DNA from: Molossus alvarezi
Lineage: Eukaryota; Chordata; Mammalia; Chiroptera; Molossidae
Assembly (NCBI GenBank): GCA_037176705.1
Contig: CM073889.1
Location: 56,909,596-56,973,595, forward strand
Length of the DNA stretch: 64,000 nucleotides
Direction: 5' to 3'
Part shown: in pieces, positions 31,675-42,257 of the stretch
Numbering within the stretch: the first letter of the stretch is position 1
Layout: each line of letters opens with the position of its first letter
Translations under genes and position numbers: made by a program
The notes under the pieces: generated by a model
Seen by the model: only the letters and a program-made list of their open reading frames with translations
What the model was told of the DNA's origin: nothing
Databases searched by the model: none

Positions 31675-33648
31675 TTAAATAAGAGTGGCGAAAGTGGGCA
31701 TCCTTGCCTTGTTCCTGTTTAAGGGAAATGCTTTTAGTTTTTGCCCTTTGAGTATGATGTTGGCTCTAGGTCTTTCAAATATGCCCTTTATTATGTCTAG
31801 ATAGGATCCCTCTATTCCCATATTGCTGAGCATTTTTATCAGAAATGGATGCTGGATTTTATCGAAGGCTTTTTCGGCATCTATTGATATGATCATGTGG
31901 TTTTTATTCTTTATTTTATTTATGTGGTGTATCACATTTTTTTGATTTGTGAATATTGTACCAGCCTTGCATCCCACTTGGTCATGGTGGATAATTTTTT
32001 TTGTGTATTGCTGGATCCGATTTGCTAGTATTTTGTTCAGGATTTTGGCATCTATGTTCATCAGGGATATTGGCCTGTAGTTTTCTTTCTTTATAGTGTC
32101 TTTTTCTGGTTTTGGAATTAGAATTATGCTGGCTTCATAAAACGAGTTTGGAAGTCTTCCTTCTTCTTGAAGTTTTTTGAAATAGTTTGAGGAGAATGGG
32201 TGTTAGTTCTTCTTTGAATGTTTGGTAAAACTCCCGCGTGAAGCCATCCAGGCCTGGGCTTTTGTTTGCTGGGAGAGTCTTGATTACATCTGCAATTTCC
32301 TCTGTTGATATTGGTTCAAGTTTTCTATCTCTTCCTGGTCCAGTTTTGGGTGACTATGTGTTTCTAGAAATGTGTCCATTTCGCGTAGATTGTCGAATTT
32401 GTTGCCATATAATTGTACATAGTAGTCGTTAACGATTTTTTGTATGTCCATGGTGTCAGTTGTTACTTCTCTTCTTTCATTTCTGATTTTGTGTGTTTGG
32501 CTTCTCTCTCTTTGTTTCTTGGTGAGTCTAGCTAAGGGTCCATCAATCTTGTTTATCTTTTTGAAAAAACAGCTCTTTGTTTCATTGATCCTTTGAATTG
32601 AATTTTGGTTTCTATGTCATTTATTTCTGCTCTGATCTTTACTATTTCCTTCCTTCTACTTGCTCTGGGGTTTTCTTTTTGTTTGCTCTCTAGTTCTTTA
32701 AGTTGTGAGGTTATATAGTTTATTAGAGATTTTTTTTTTTTTTTTGAGGTAGGCTTGTAGTGCTATGAACTTCCTCTCAGAACTGCTTTCGCTGCATCCC
32801 ATAGATTTTGTGTTGTTGTGTCTTCATTTTCATTGTTTTCCATGAAGGTTTTGATTTCATCCTTGATCTCCTCGATGACTCATTCATTGTTTAAAAACAT
32901 GCTATTTAGGTTCCAGGTGTTCAAATGACTTTGTGTGTTCTTCTTGCAGTTGATTTCTAGTTTCATGCCGTGGTGGTCTGAGAGGATGCTTGATTTGATT
33001 TCAGTCTTCTTGAACTTGTAGAGACCTAATTTATGTCCTAACATGTGGTCTATCTTTGAGAATGTCCCATGTGCACTTGAAAATAATGTGAATTCTGTAG
33101 TTTGGGTGTGTAATTCTCTGTAGATATCTATTAAATCCATTTGGTTTAGTGTTTCATTTAGAATCTCTGTTTCCTTGCTAAATTTTTGTCTAGAGATGTC
33201 AGCGGGGAGTTGAAGTCCCTTGCTATGATTGTATGGCTATCAATTTCTCCTTTGAAGTCCTTCAGAAGATTTTTAATATATTTTGGTGCTCCTATATTGG
33301 GTGCATATATGTTTATCAAGGTTATATCTTTCTGTTGGATAGATCCTTTCAATCTTATGTAGTGGCCTTCTTTGTCTCTAGTTATGACCTTCATATTGAA
33401 GTCTATTTCATGAGATATGAGTATTGCTACCCTGGTTTTTTTTTTTCCTTTCCATTTGCTTGGAAGATTTTTTTCCATCCCTTCACTTTCAGTCTATGTG
33501 AGTCTTTTGTTGTGAGATAGGTCTCTTGTAAGCAACATATCGGTGAGTCATGCTTTCTTATCCAATCAGCTAGTCTGTGTCTTTTAATGGGAGCATTCAG
33601 TCCATTTACATTTAAGGTGATTGTTGATATGTACTTATTTATTGCCAT
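31675..33648 (-). pseudogene. L1 ORF2 pseudogene (L1-D), RT catalytic segment deleted
   Basis: Starts MAINKYISTITLNVNGLNAP (33648), endonuclease motif LQETYLTTKD, then degraded. RT fragments DQVGCKAGT...[14 protein letters not shown] (32061 downward) end at a deletion near 31590 that removes the FADD region. The remaining C-terminal ORF2 sequence lies to the left, to about 30380. Confidence 0.85.
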
Positions 33649-33691
33649 TTTTTTAGTGTGGTCCTATTTTTCTTTCCATTTCTCCTGCTAA

Positions 33692-34582
33692 TTACAGCAG
33701 TCCTTTTAACATTTCTTGCAGTGCTGGTTTGATGCTACTGTATTTCCTTAGCCTTTCTTTTTCTGGGAAGCTCTTATTTGACCTTCCATTTTGAATGATA
33801 GCCTTGCTGGGTAGAGCAGTCTTGGATTCAGATCCTTGTTTTTCATGACCTTGATTACTTCATGCCATTGCCTTCTGGCCTGTAGTGTTTCTTGTGAGAA
33901 GTCAGCTGAGAGCCTTATGGCATTTCCTTTGTAGGTAACCTGTTGCTTATCTCTTGCTGCTTTTAGGATTCTCTCTTTGTCTTTAATTTTTGGTAGTTTG
34001 ATTACTATGTGTCTTGGTGTGGGCCTGTTTGGGTTCTTCTTACTTGGGGCTCTCTGTGCTTCTGAACTTGAATGCTTTCTTCCTTCACCAAATTAGGTAA
34101 GTTTTCTGTCACTATTTCTTTGAATATATTCTCTAACCCTTTCTCATTTTCTTCTTCTTTGGGGACTCCTATGATGTGAATATTATTATATTTCCTGTTG
34201 TCCCACAGTTCTCTTAAGCTGTCTTCTTGTTTTTAATAGTTTTTTCCTTTTGGTTTTCTGATTGGTTGATTTTTTCTACCCTGTCTTCTAATTCACTGAT
34301 CCGGTTCTCAGCTTCCTCTACTCTGCTTTTTAGACCTTCCAATGTGTTTTTCATTTCTGATATGTCGTTTTTAATTTCCACTTGGTTCATTTTCAACATT
34401 TCTATGTCTTTACTCATGGTGCTCATGTCCTTATACATGCTGTTGAGCTTCCTCAAGATCATGGCTCTGAATTCTAGTTCTTTTAACTTGCTTAATTGCA
34501 CCTCATTTTTCTCATCTTCAGTAGAGGTATCTTGTTCTTTCGTTTGGTTTTTGTTTGTGTTTTTCACCATTTTGGCTATCAC
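33692..34582 (-). pseudogene. L1 ORF1 pseudogene (L1-D)
   Basis: Open for about 120 residues from 34582: basic N-terminus (KNTNKNQTKEQDTSTEDE), then a coiled coil (MSKDIEMLKMNQVEIKNDISEMKNT...RISELEDRVEK). It then terminates; the C-terminal part is present only in other frames to 33692. Confidence 0.86.
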
Positions 34583-34656
34583 AGTGGGCTTTGGAGTCTG
34601 TGAAATGTTCCCTGTGGGTGCCGGTGTTCTGCTGTTTATGGCTCCCTCTCCTGGCT

Positions 34657-35030
34657 TTGGATGAGGCAGGGAGGACGCACTTTAAACACCACTGTCAAGT
34701 TTTAATTTTCCTCTAGCTTTTTTTTGCCTGGAGGCTATTAGTAGAGGTCACCTGAAGAACCTTGGTTTCTGAGTTGCCTGAAAAACTGCCTCAGGTGCTC
34801 AGTGTAAGAGGATTTCCTGAGGGTGGGGCAGATGCTAATTGGGTTTGGATGAGGGATGGAGGACCCATGTTTAACACCACTGTCAAGTCTTACTTTTCTG
34901 GTTAGAGTTGCTATCCCAGGAGAGGTATGGTTATCCTTTAGCTTTTTGCCTGGAGGCTATCAGTAGTGGTTACTTGAAGAGCTTTGTTTTCTCAGTTGAA
35001 TGAAAAACTCCCTGTGGTGCTCGGCATAAG
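34657..35030 (-). repeat. 188-bp tandem duplication in L1-D 5' UTR
   Basis: 'ttggatgagg' recurs at 34657 and 34845. The following 'aacaccactgtcaagt', 'gcctggaggctat' and 'aggggatttcctgagggtgg'-type segments recur in the same order. L1-A and L1-E have a single unit at this place. Confidence 0.85.
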
Positions 35031-35570
35031 GGGATTTCCTGAGGGTGGGGCAGATGCTGGTTGTTAATGGGCCTTAATTTGCATTTCAATGGCCACCAGC
35101 TGGGGTTATATCTCCAAGGGAGGTGCTGCTGCCTCTCCCTTGAGCCCTGGGAAGGAGTAAGATGACCACTGTCCTGCATGGCCACAAGTAAGCAAAAGCT
35201 CTGAGCATCCTCCAAATTCCGAGTGTCCCCACACAGTTCCAGTCCCGTCTGCCCTCCCTCTGCCAGGGCCCAAGCTAAGTAATTGTGGCTATTTAAGCAT
35301 CTGTCCCGACTTTGCACTGTGGAGCTGCTTGGGAGTTTAACCCAGGGTGCTGCTCACAGCTAAGGTTGCTGCTGTATATGGGCCTTCTTCCCTCCTCTCG
35401 CGCCTCTGCAATCCTACCAAGATCGAGTCAGTGTCCCTGGCTATATGGTCCTCCAAGCTACTTTTCTGTTGCTTTTTTCTGGCGACTTGTCTTTATTTTC
35501 ATTGTAATTCCTGTTTGGTCCTGGGAGATGGTCTGTGTAGCTTCCATTCACTCCATTGCCATTTTGGAAT

Positions 35571-37472
35571 CTCTCACCTTCTATTTTGCATGACATCCTT
35601 GCTGGATATAGTAGTCTTGTGTTCAGATCTTTGTATTTTATTACTTTGGTTACTGCATGCCATTCCCTTCTGGCCTGTAGTGTTTCTGTTGATAAGTCAG
35701 CTGATAGACTAATGGATGTTTCTTTGTAGGTAAACTGTTGTTTATATCCTGCTGCCTTTAGGATTCTCTCTTTGTCTTTAATTTTTGGCATTTTAATTAC
35801 TGTGTGTCTTGGTGTGGGCCTTTTTGGGTTTTGATTTCTTGGTACTCTCTGTGCTTCTTGAACTTGAATGCCTCTTCTTTCACCAAGTTAGGGAAGTTTT
35901 CTGTCAGTGTTTCTTAAACTATATTCTCTAACACTTGGTCATTTTCTTCTTCGTCTAGAACTCCTATGATGTGAATGTTATTACATTTCCCACAGTTCTC
36001 TTAAGCTGTCTTCCTGTTTTTAAATTGTTTTTACATTTTGTTTTTCTGATTTGTTGATCTTTTTCTACACTCTTTTCTAATTCACTGATCTGGTCCTCAG
36101 CTTCCTCTACTCTGCTGTGTAGTCCTTCTAATGTGTTCTTTATTTCTGCTATGTCGTTCTTCATTTCTGCTTGGTTGGTTTTCAATGATTCTGTATCTTT
36201 ACTCATGGTGTTGAGCTCCTTACACATTTTGTTGAGCTTCCTCAAAGTCATGGCTCTGAATTCTACCTCTGATAACTTGATAAACTGTATTTCATTTATC
36301 TCATCATCAGTAGAGTTCTCTTGTTGTTTAATTTGGGATCTGTTTTTTGTATCATATTTTGGCTATCTTAGTGCGTTTTGGAGCCTGCCTAATTTTCTTT
36401 GTGGGTCTTGGCATTGTGCTCTTTGTGGCTCCCTCTACTGGGTTTGGATGAGTGTGGGGGGACCCATGTTAAACACCCCTGTCAAGTCTTACTTTCTTGG
36501 GTAGATTTTCAAGCCTAGGAACAGTTCAGTTATCCGGAACAGTTCAGTTATCCTCTAGCTTTCTGACTGGAAGCTATTAGTCTCAGTTACTTGATGAGCC
36601 TTGAGTCGTAGCCCTCAACTGAATGAAAATCTCCCTCAGGCCCTGGCCGATTTGGCTCAGTGCTCAGAGTGTCAGCTTGTGGTCTGGAGAGTCCTGTGTT
36701 CAGTTCCCGCTAAGGGCTTATACCTCGGTTGCAGTTTGTCTCTGGCCCTGGTTGGGTTGTATGGGTGGCAATCACTAGATGTGTCCTTTTCACATCAATG
36801 TTTCTCTCTTTCTCCTCCTACTCTATCTGAACAAAATATTAAAAAATTGTCCTCAGGTGAGGATAAAAAAAAATAATAATAACTCCCTCAGGTGTTCAGG
36901 GTAAGAGGATTTCCAGAGGGTGGGGCAGATGCTGGTTGTTAATAAGCCCCCATTTGCATTTCTATGGCCCAGCTGGGTGGGGTTAAATGTCCAAGGGAGG
37001 CGCTGCCTCTTCTCCCCAGGGCCCTGAGATGGGGGGCTTCCCATGCAAGATGGCCACTGTCTTGTGAGGGCACCAATCAGCAAAAACTCTCAGTGTCCTC
37101 CAAATCTCGAGTCTCCCCACACAGTTTCAGTTCAGTCTGCCCTCCCTCTGCCAGAGCCCAAGGTGAGTGGCTGTAGCTAATTTAATGCTCCGTCCTTGCT
37201 TTCTGTGCTGTGGAGCTGGCTTGGGATTTTAACCCCCAGAGAGCTGCTCACAGCTAAAACAGCTGTTGCCCATGGACTCCCAGCTCACCCTCTCACACCT
37301 CCACAGAGCTACCAGGCTCGATTCAGTGTCCTTTTTTCCTGTCCCTGCTTATGCTCTAGCTGCTTTTCAGTTGCTTTTTCCCAACAATTTGTCTTTATTT
37401 TAGTTGTATTTCCAGTTTGTCCTTCGGAGATGGTCTGTGTAGCTTTTATTCACTCTGCCACCATTTTGGAAT
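35571..37472 (-). mobile_element. LINE-1 copy L1-E (5' half of the interrupted L1)
   Basis: Minus-strand ORF1 C-terminal region (IKDKERILKAAGYKQQFTYKE, 35791 downward), coiled coil (36251-35964) and 5' UTR up to the shared L1 5' end at 37472. It continues L1-B, separated by L1-C and L1-D. Contains a VES SINE at 36641-36880 and an 18-bp tandem duplication (36518-36553). Confidence 0.87.
36641..36880 (+). repeat. VES SINE inserted in L1-E 5' UTR
   Basis: Forward VES from the 'ccctggccgatttggctcag' head through 'gttgcagtttgtctctggcc' and 'cacatcaatgtttctctctt' to 'gtcctcaggtgaggata' and an A-rich tail. 'CTCCCTCAGG' occurs on both sides as a target-site duplication (the C/CAGG boundary overlaps the SINE start). 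Confidence 0.94.
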
Positions 37473-37496
37473 CCTCCAGAGACAGTTTTAAAAAAG

Positions 37497-37535
37497 TAAG
37501 TTTCTATTGATATTTTTAGAGAGAGAGAGTAAGGG

Positions 37536-37582
<47 letters not shown>

Positions 37583-37737
37583 TGGTGTGAGAGAGAAAAA
37601 TTGATTAGATGCCTCCTGCACACTTCCTACAGGGGATTGAGCCTGCAACCCTGATGCATGTGCCCTGATCATAAATCAAATCAGGACTTCTCAATTTATG
37701 GATCAACACTCAATTCACTGAGCCACACTGGCTGGGC
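37497..37737 (-). repeat. Bat tRNA-derived SINE with expanded (GA)n
   Basis: Reverse copy: 'tattgatatttttagagaga', a long GA run (about 37538-37578), 'gcctcctgcacacttcctac', 'aggggattgagcctgcaacc', ending 'ctgagccacactggctgggc'. Subtype without the hairpin tail. Confidence 0.9.
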
Positions 37738-38036
37738 TAGCAGGGACACTTTTGAGAGTGAAAGGGTTCATGATGATATGATAGGAATAAACCAGGACTG
37801 TCCCTGGAACCTGGGATGTTTGCTCGCCCATAACACTCCCCTTCCCCAACTCCAGCTCACTTCCAGCCAAAGAGAGCCCAACTTCTAGAAGCCAGGCTTT
37901 GGGTGATCTCCTGACACCTCTCTCTCCCTCACCCTCTACACCCGTTAGGTTGCCAAGTCTTGTGCAGTTTATAGTTCTAAAATATAGCTCCAGTCTACGT
38001 GTCCCTCTCCTCTGCCAGCAGCCTGGTCCTTGCTGC
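37738..38036. other. Short unique interval
   Basis: No repeat or exon recognised between two minus-strand SINEs. Confidence 0.4.
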
Positions 38037-38049
38037 CATCCCATCTTTT

Positions 38050-38275
38050 TTTTTTTTTTTTTATCCTCACCCGAGGATATTTTTCCATTTTTTGTACAGA
38101 TAGAGTGGGAGGGAGAGAGAGAGAAACATCGACGTGAAGGGACACATCGAGTGGCATGACCAACCAGGGCCGAGGACAAACTGCAACCGAAGTATGTGCC
38201 CTTAGCGGGAACCGAACCCGGGTCTCTCCGGACCGCAGGCCGATGCGCTAACCGCTGAGCCAAACTGGCCAGGGC
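38050..38275 (-). repeat. VES SINE with perfect 13-bp target-site duplication
   Basis: Reverse VES with poly-T, TATCCTC/GAGGATA hairpin (38062-38079), GA block, 'gggaccgaacccgggtctct'-type B-box region and head ending 'ccaaactggccagggc'. CATCCCATCTTTT flanks it at 38037-38049 and 38276-38288. Little diverged, so relatively young. Confidence 0.96.
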
Positions 38276-38354
38276 CATCCCATCTTTTCTAGACCAATGC
38301 TGTCACTCCTATTCCGCCCCCATCCCCTTTGTAGACTGAAGCCAGAGAGAGCTT

Positions 38355-38480
38355 TCCTTATGGAACTCTGATTCTGTTGCTCAGTCAATCCCCTCAGTGT
38401 CTCCTTTCTAGCATGGCTTTCCAGGGCCTCAGTAAGGCTCCCAAAGGCCCCACCATCCTCACTTGGCTCACCTGGAGTCA
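38355..38480 (+). repeat. L2-like relic
   Basis: 'ctttctagcatggctttcca' and 'cagggcctcagtaaggctcc' resemble the 3' part of mammalian L2. Short and diverged; low certainty. Confidence 0.4.
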
Positions 38481-39059
38481 CACTCTCGTTTACACTGCAG
38501 CACCCAACTCTATGGACTCCAATTTTGAGCTTTCCAGCGTTGATCTACCAGCCACTGAAGGTTTCAGATTGTTTGTGGTTATGAATTTTTATACCTACAA
38601 AATCGTTTTTTTGTTTGTTTGTTTTTTTTACAACCATTCAACTGAATTCATTTGGAATTATATTGAGACACTATTTTGGCACCCCTATATGAACTAATTC
38701 AGGCTTTGAGACTTGGCCCTGTAGACTTCTCACCTGCCACTAGAAGGGGCTCTGTAGCAGCCACACAAGGCACAGCCTGTGCTCTCCTTTGGAAGTACCT
38801 GCATGTCTCTCACTCACAGTGACTATCAAGAGCCTAGAGAACTGGTCCATAAAACAAATCTTGGTGAGGTGCTGTATTTAGCTGGCTCAAGCATGACACC
38901 TGATATATTGGTGTAAAAAAATTGTGTTTGTAGAAGTCAGCTCAAGATTCATTTACATATTTAAACTGTCTTATTTGGAAATTTAATGCACATTCAATAT
39001 TGAATATCTTTTATTTAGTATTCTATTCTTGTCATGATTTATATATAAACTGTAATCCT

Positions 39060-39214
39060 TTTCACCTCATGGAGGTTGCCTTTCCCACCTCTCTCATTTC
39101 TTATCATCCAGGTGAGCCATGTTGTGCAAAGGTGGGATGTCCAGCCCTGAAATGCCAGCTTGTCATGGTCTTTGCACACGTGGCTCCTGCTCTTTGGAAT
39201 GCTTCTGCTCTCCC
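39060..39214 (+). repeat. L2-like relic
   Basis: 'gtctttgcacacgtggctcc' followed by 'tgctctttggaatgcttctg' matches the L2 3' region pattern. Interrupted immediately by the VES at 39231. Confidence 0.5.
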
Positions 39215-39230
39215 CTCATGGTTAATTCTT

Positions 39231-39482
39231 CTTCTTCTTTTTTATCGTCACCTGAGGACATATTTGCATTTATCTTCAGATAGAGCAGGAGGGAGTGAGG
39301 GAGGAAGAGAGAGAGAGAAACATCGATGCGAGAGAGACAGATCGACTGGTTGCCACCCACACAACCTCAACCGTGGCCAAGGACAAACTGCAACCGAGGT
39401 ACATGCCCTTAGCAGGAACCAAACCTGCGACTCTCTGGTCTACCTGCCGATGCTCTAAACCACTGAGCCAAACTGGTTAGGG
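39231..39482 (-). repeat. VES SINE with perfect 16-bp target-site duplication
   Basis: Reverse VES with 'tatcgtcacctgaggacat' tail, GA block, 'acatcgatgcgagagagaca', head ending 'gagccaaactggttagggc'. CTCATGGTTAATTCTT occurs at 39215-39230 and 39483-39498. Confidence 0.96.
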
Positions 39483-39594
39483 CTCATGGTTAATTCTTAT
39501 TTATCCTCCATCCTCTGCTAAAAAAAACTAGCCTTTCTTGACTTACCAAAGAAGATAAGCATTCCTTTTACCTGTACTCAGGTATTTGCTGAAC

Positions 39595-39845
39595 AGACAC
39601 ATGTATAGTTCCTGCATGGGCTAGGCACTGCTCTAAGGTACTTCACCTCCAATGGCCCATTTAATCCTCCCAGTGGATGCAAAGGGAGAAGGGGCTGTTA
39701 TCATCCTTACTGATGATAAAACAGGTTCAGAGAGGTTTAGTGACTTGGCTATGCTCACCCCACTGGTAATTGGTAGAGATGTGATTCAAACTCAGGCAGT
39801 CTGACTCCAAGCCCATGCTCTTAGCTGCTCTGTTATGTTGTCCCT
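39595..39845 (-). repeat. MIR SINE relic
   Basis: Reverse MIR: 'gataaaacaggttcagagag', 'gatgtgattcaaactcaggc', 'agtctgactccaagcccatg', 'ctcttagctgctctgttat'. One of the better-preserved MIRs here. Confidence 0.85.
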
Positions 39846-39997
39846 CTTTCATTCAGCATCCTTTGCAATGCACTACTTATTTGATGTATTTGATTATTAC
39901 GATCTCTTTCAAGGTACTCAGCACAAGGCCTGCTTCTTGTTAGATGCTCAGTATATACTGATTGAATGAATGTAAACATTTTTGTTCCTCTAGGACT

Positions 39998-40222
39998 CAG
40001 CAGTTATCAACCTGTGGGTTGCAACCCCTTTGGGGGTAGAACGACCCTTTCACAGGGGTCACCTAAGACCATCGTAAAACACATATTTCCGATGGTCTTA
40101 GGAAATGAGACACCACTCCTCTATCTGTCTCCAGGCAGGTCCTCCCACATGCAGATACACCCACATGCAACATGAGGAACTGTATTAAAGGGTCGCAGCA
40201 TTAGGAAGGTTGAGAACCACTG
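39998..40222 (+). mobile_element. SPIN-type non-autonomous hAT transposon (225 bp)
   Basis: Terminal inverted repeats CAGCAGTTATCAACCT (39998-40013) and AGGTTGAGAACCACTG (40207-40222) match at 13 of 16 positions. Inside: 'gggtagaacgaccctttcac', 'aggggtcacctaagaccatc', a perfect 13-bp inverted repeat CCTAAGACCATCG (40062-40074) / CGATGGTCTTAGG (40090-40102), and 'aactgtattaaagggtcgca'. This is the layout of short SPIN (Space Invader) elements as recalled, a family that entered several tetrapods, including vespertilionid bats, by horizontal transfer. No transposase is encoded. The 8-bp target duplication is not exact (CTCTAGGA left, offset by 2 bases, versus CTTTAGGT right). Confidence 0.86.
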
Positions 40223-42036
40223 CTTTAGGTGATCAAAATATCCACTTCAATCTGTTTTTTTTTTTTAATGGAAGAGGAGATATGAGGCTGGGGGAAGTCA
40301 GAAGCCCTAGACTAGGCCTCTAGCCTAGAGCACTGATAGGTGATAAATGCTCAGAGGACAGAGGTGGTGAGTCACCCTAAACCTGCACAGTTTCTAATCT
40401 AGAGACACTAACTCTGCCAGAGAGAGCCAGGGAAGGCTTCTCTGAGGAAGCAACTTTGGGTTAGGTTTTGCAGGATGAATAGAAGTTCACTGAAGCACAG
40501 AAATCTAGCCTGATAAGACCTGAGGTTGGAAGCATCACATGTGCTGAAGGTTCAGTTTCAGCCTCAAATGACCTCCCTTCATTCAGGTTGAGAGGTGACA
40601 TGCAGGAAAATAGGAACGGCAATGGGAGCAATTACAGATGTCTGTGTACCAGTGAAACAGTCAAACGTTTTTCAGACACCCCTTTGGTCAAATTATTTAG
40701 TGCTTTCAAATAAAAGCAAGTCAGGCCTTGTTTCCTGTGATTTTTCTCACTTGAAATGATCCTTCTGCCCACCCCAGCTCCTCTCCTCCTGTGTGGCTGG
40801 AAGACTTGAATATCTGGAAATCTCCTTTGAGACTGCAGGTGTCCTAGGGGTGAGGAAACTAGTGAGAAGAGTTGGCCACTTCCAGGTGAGCAGATATGGG
40901 CAGGGTCACAGCAAGCAGGGTTGGGCTCTAGAGAGTGCTGGCAGAGTTGACAGGGTAGGGCAAGAAGGTTGGCTCCAACCTCTGGAAGCAGAGGTGGCCT
41001 GTGGCCCAGGCTGGTCAATGAGAGGTGGCTTGAGGGGGTCATGTGATCTTAACTTGTCCCATGAAAGGAAATCTCAAGCTTTTGTCTGTATTGGTAAGAA
41101 AAAGAGAAGGTGCTGGAGTCATAAGGTGAAGCTGTAAGCCTGGAGCTGAATGCAGGCAATCTTTACCTCTATGTAGGAGGGCCAGCCCACAAATGCAGCT
41201 GGACAGATCAAACCGGCATCAAGAGATATGCTTCTGAATGGACTTCTTTAAACACCTGAATCTACATGGGCCCAAGGTCCTGGACTTCCAGTGATTTGGA
41301 CTTCTCCCCCATGTTATAAAGCCAGTCTAGGTTAGGTTTCTGATGCTGACTACTGAGAGGATCCAGGGCAGAGAAGACTTGGCTTAATTCAAGAACCAGA
41401 GCAAAGGCTGTGTCCAGAGGATACAGCACTATACGGGCGAGGGAGACACTTCTGTATTTTCCCAGCTAGCAGATAGAGGTGGGCAGCACTGAGTGGTTGA
41501 GAGATTACAGATGGAGAGAAAGCACACATACTCAATGCAAAGCCATACAACAGATTTGCTTGGTTCTTGCATGAACCTACCGGCACAGGCCTACAGGCAT
41601 ACAACAGAAACACACATACACAAACACATTTCAAATGGTTAAAAAATGTGCAACTAAAAACAAAAGTACAGATCCTTTGACCTAGAAATTCCATTTCTGG
41701 GAGAATACCCCAAGGACAGAATAAAGGATATGTTCCAAGACTTGGCTTCAAGGAATTTCCCTGCAGTACAGCTTGTAACAACAACATGTTGGCAACAATC
41801 TGGATTCCAGTAAAAGAGTGGTTGAATTGTTGTAGTAGGAGAACACAATGGCATACCAGTCAGCCCTCAAAACAAAAGGCACAACTGTTTACTTATGTGG
41901 AAGATGAGCATCATTTATTAAGTGTGGAGCAGGGCAGAAAGCAACTTGAAGATAATCTGAATGCTATAAACCCATATGGGTAAAATAGTGTGTGATAATC
42001 TGTATAAAAACAGTTCTATGCATATATAAACATAAA
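40223..42036. other. Intergenic with an old L1 relic
   Basis: 40223-41650 looks unique. 41670-42030 is an old L1-type 3' segment. No gene seen. Confidence 0.5.
41670..42030 (+). repeat. Old L1 (L1M/HAL1-like) 3' relic
   Basis: Reads like degenerate L1 ORF2 C-terminus/3' end: 'cctagaaattccatttctgg', 'gaataccccaaggacagaat', 'gtaaaagagtggttgaattg', 'acaatggcataccagtcagc'. Different from, and much older than, the bat L1s in the window. Confidence 0.68.
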
Positions 42037-42039
42037 ATA

Positions 42040-42257
42040 TGCCCTGTAGCTCAGTTGTTGAGTGTTGACCCATGCACCAAGAGGTCGCCAGTTTGATTTC
42101 TGGTCAGGGCACATGCCCAGGTTGTGGGCCCAATCCTTAGTGGAGGGTGTGCAGGAGGCAGCCAATCAATGTTCTATATCATCAATGTGTCTATCTCTCT
42201 CTCCTGTCCTTTCCTCTCTCTAAAATCAATAAAGAAAAACTATTTATTAAAAAAATA
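42040..42257 (+). repeat. Bat tRNA-derived SINE (VES-like)
   Basis: Forward copy: 'gccctgtagctcagttgttg' head, 'ggtcagggcacatgcccagg', 'ggaggcagccaatcaatgtt', TC block, 'taaaatcaataaagaaaaac' tail. Diverged subtype without the hairpin. Confidence 0.9.

Larger units (their letters stand above)
30135..35570 (-). mobile_element. LINE-1 copy L1-D, complete 5' end with internal deletion
   Basis: Minus-strand L1 from the 3' end near 30135 to the shared 5' end at 35570. ORF1 occupies about 34570-33692 and ORF2 starts at 33648. About 0.5 kb of ORF2 is missing at about 31590, where homology jumps across the RT catalytic FADD region. The 5' UTR has a 188-bp tandem duplication (34657 to about 35030). 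ORFs broken. Confidence 0.9.
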
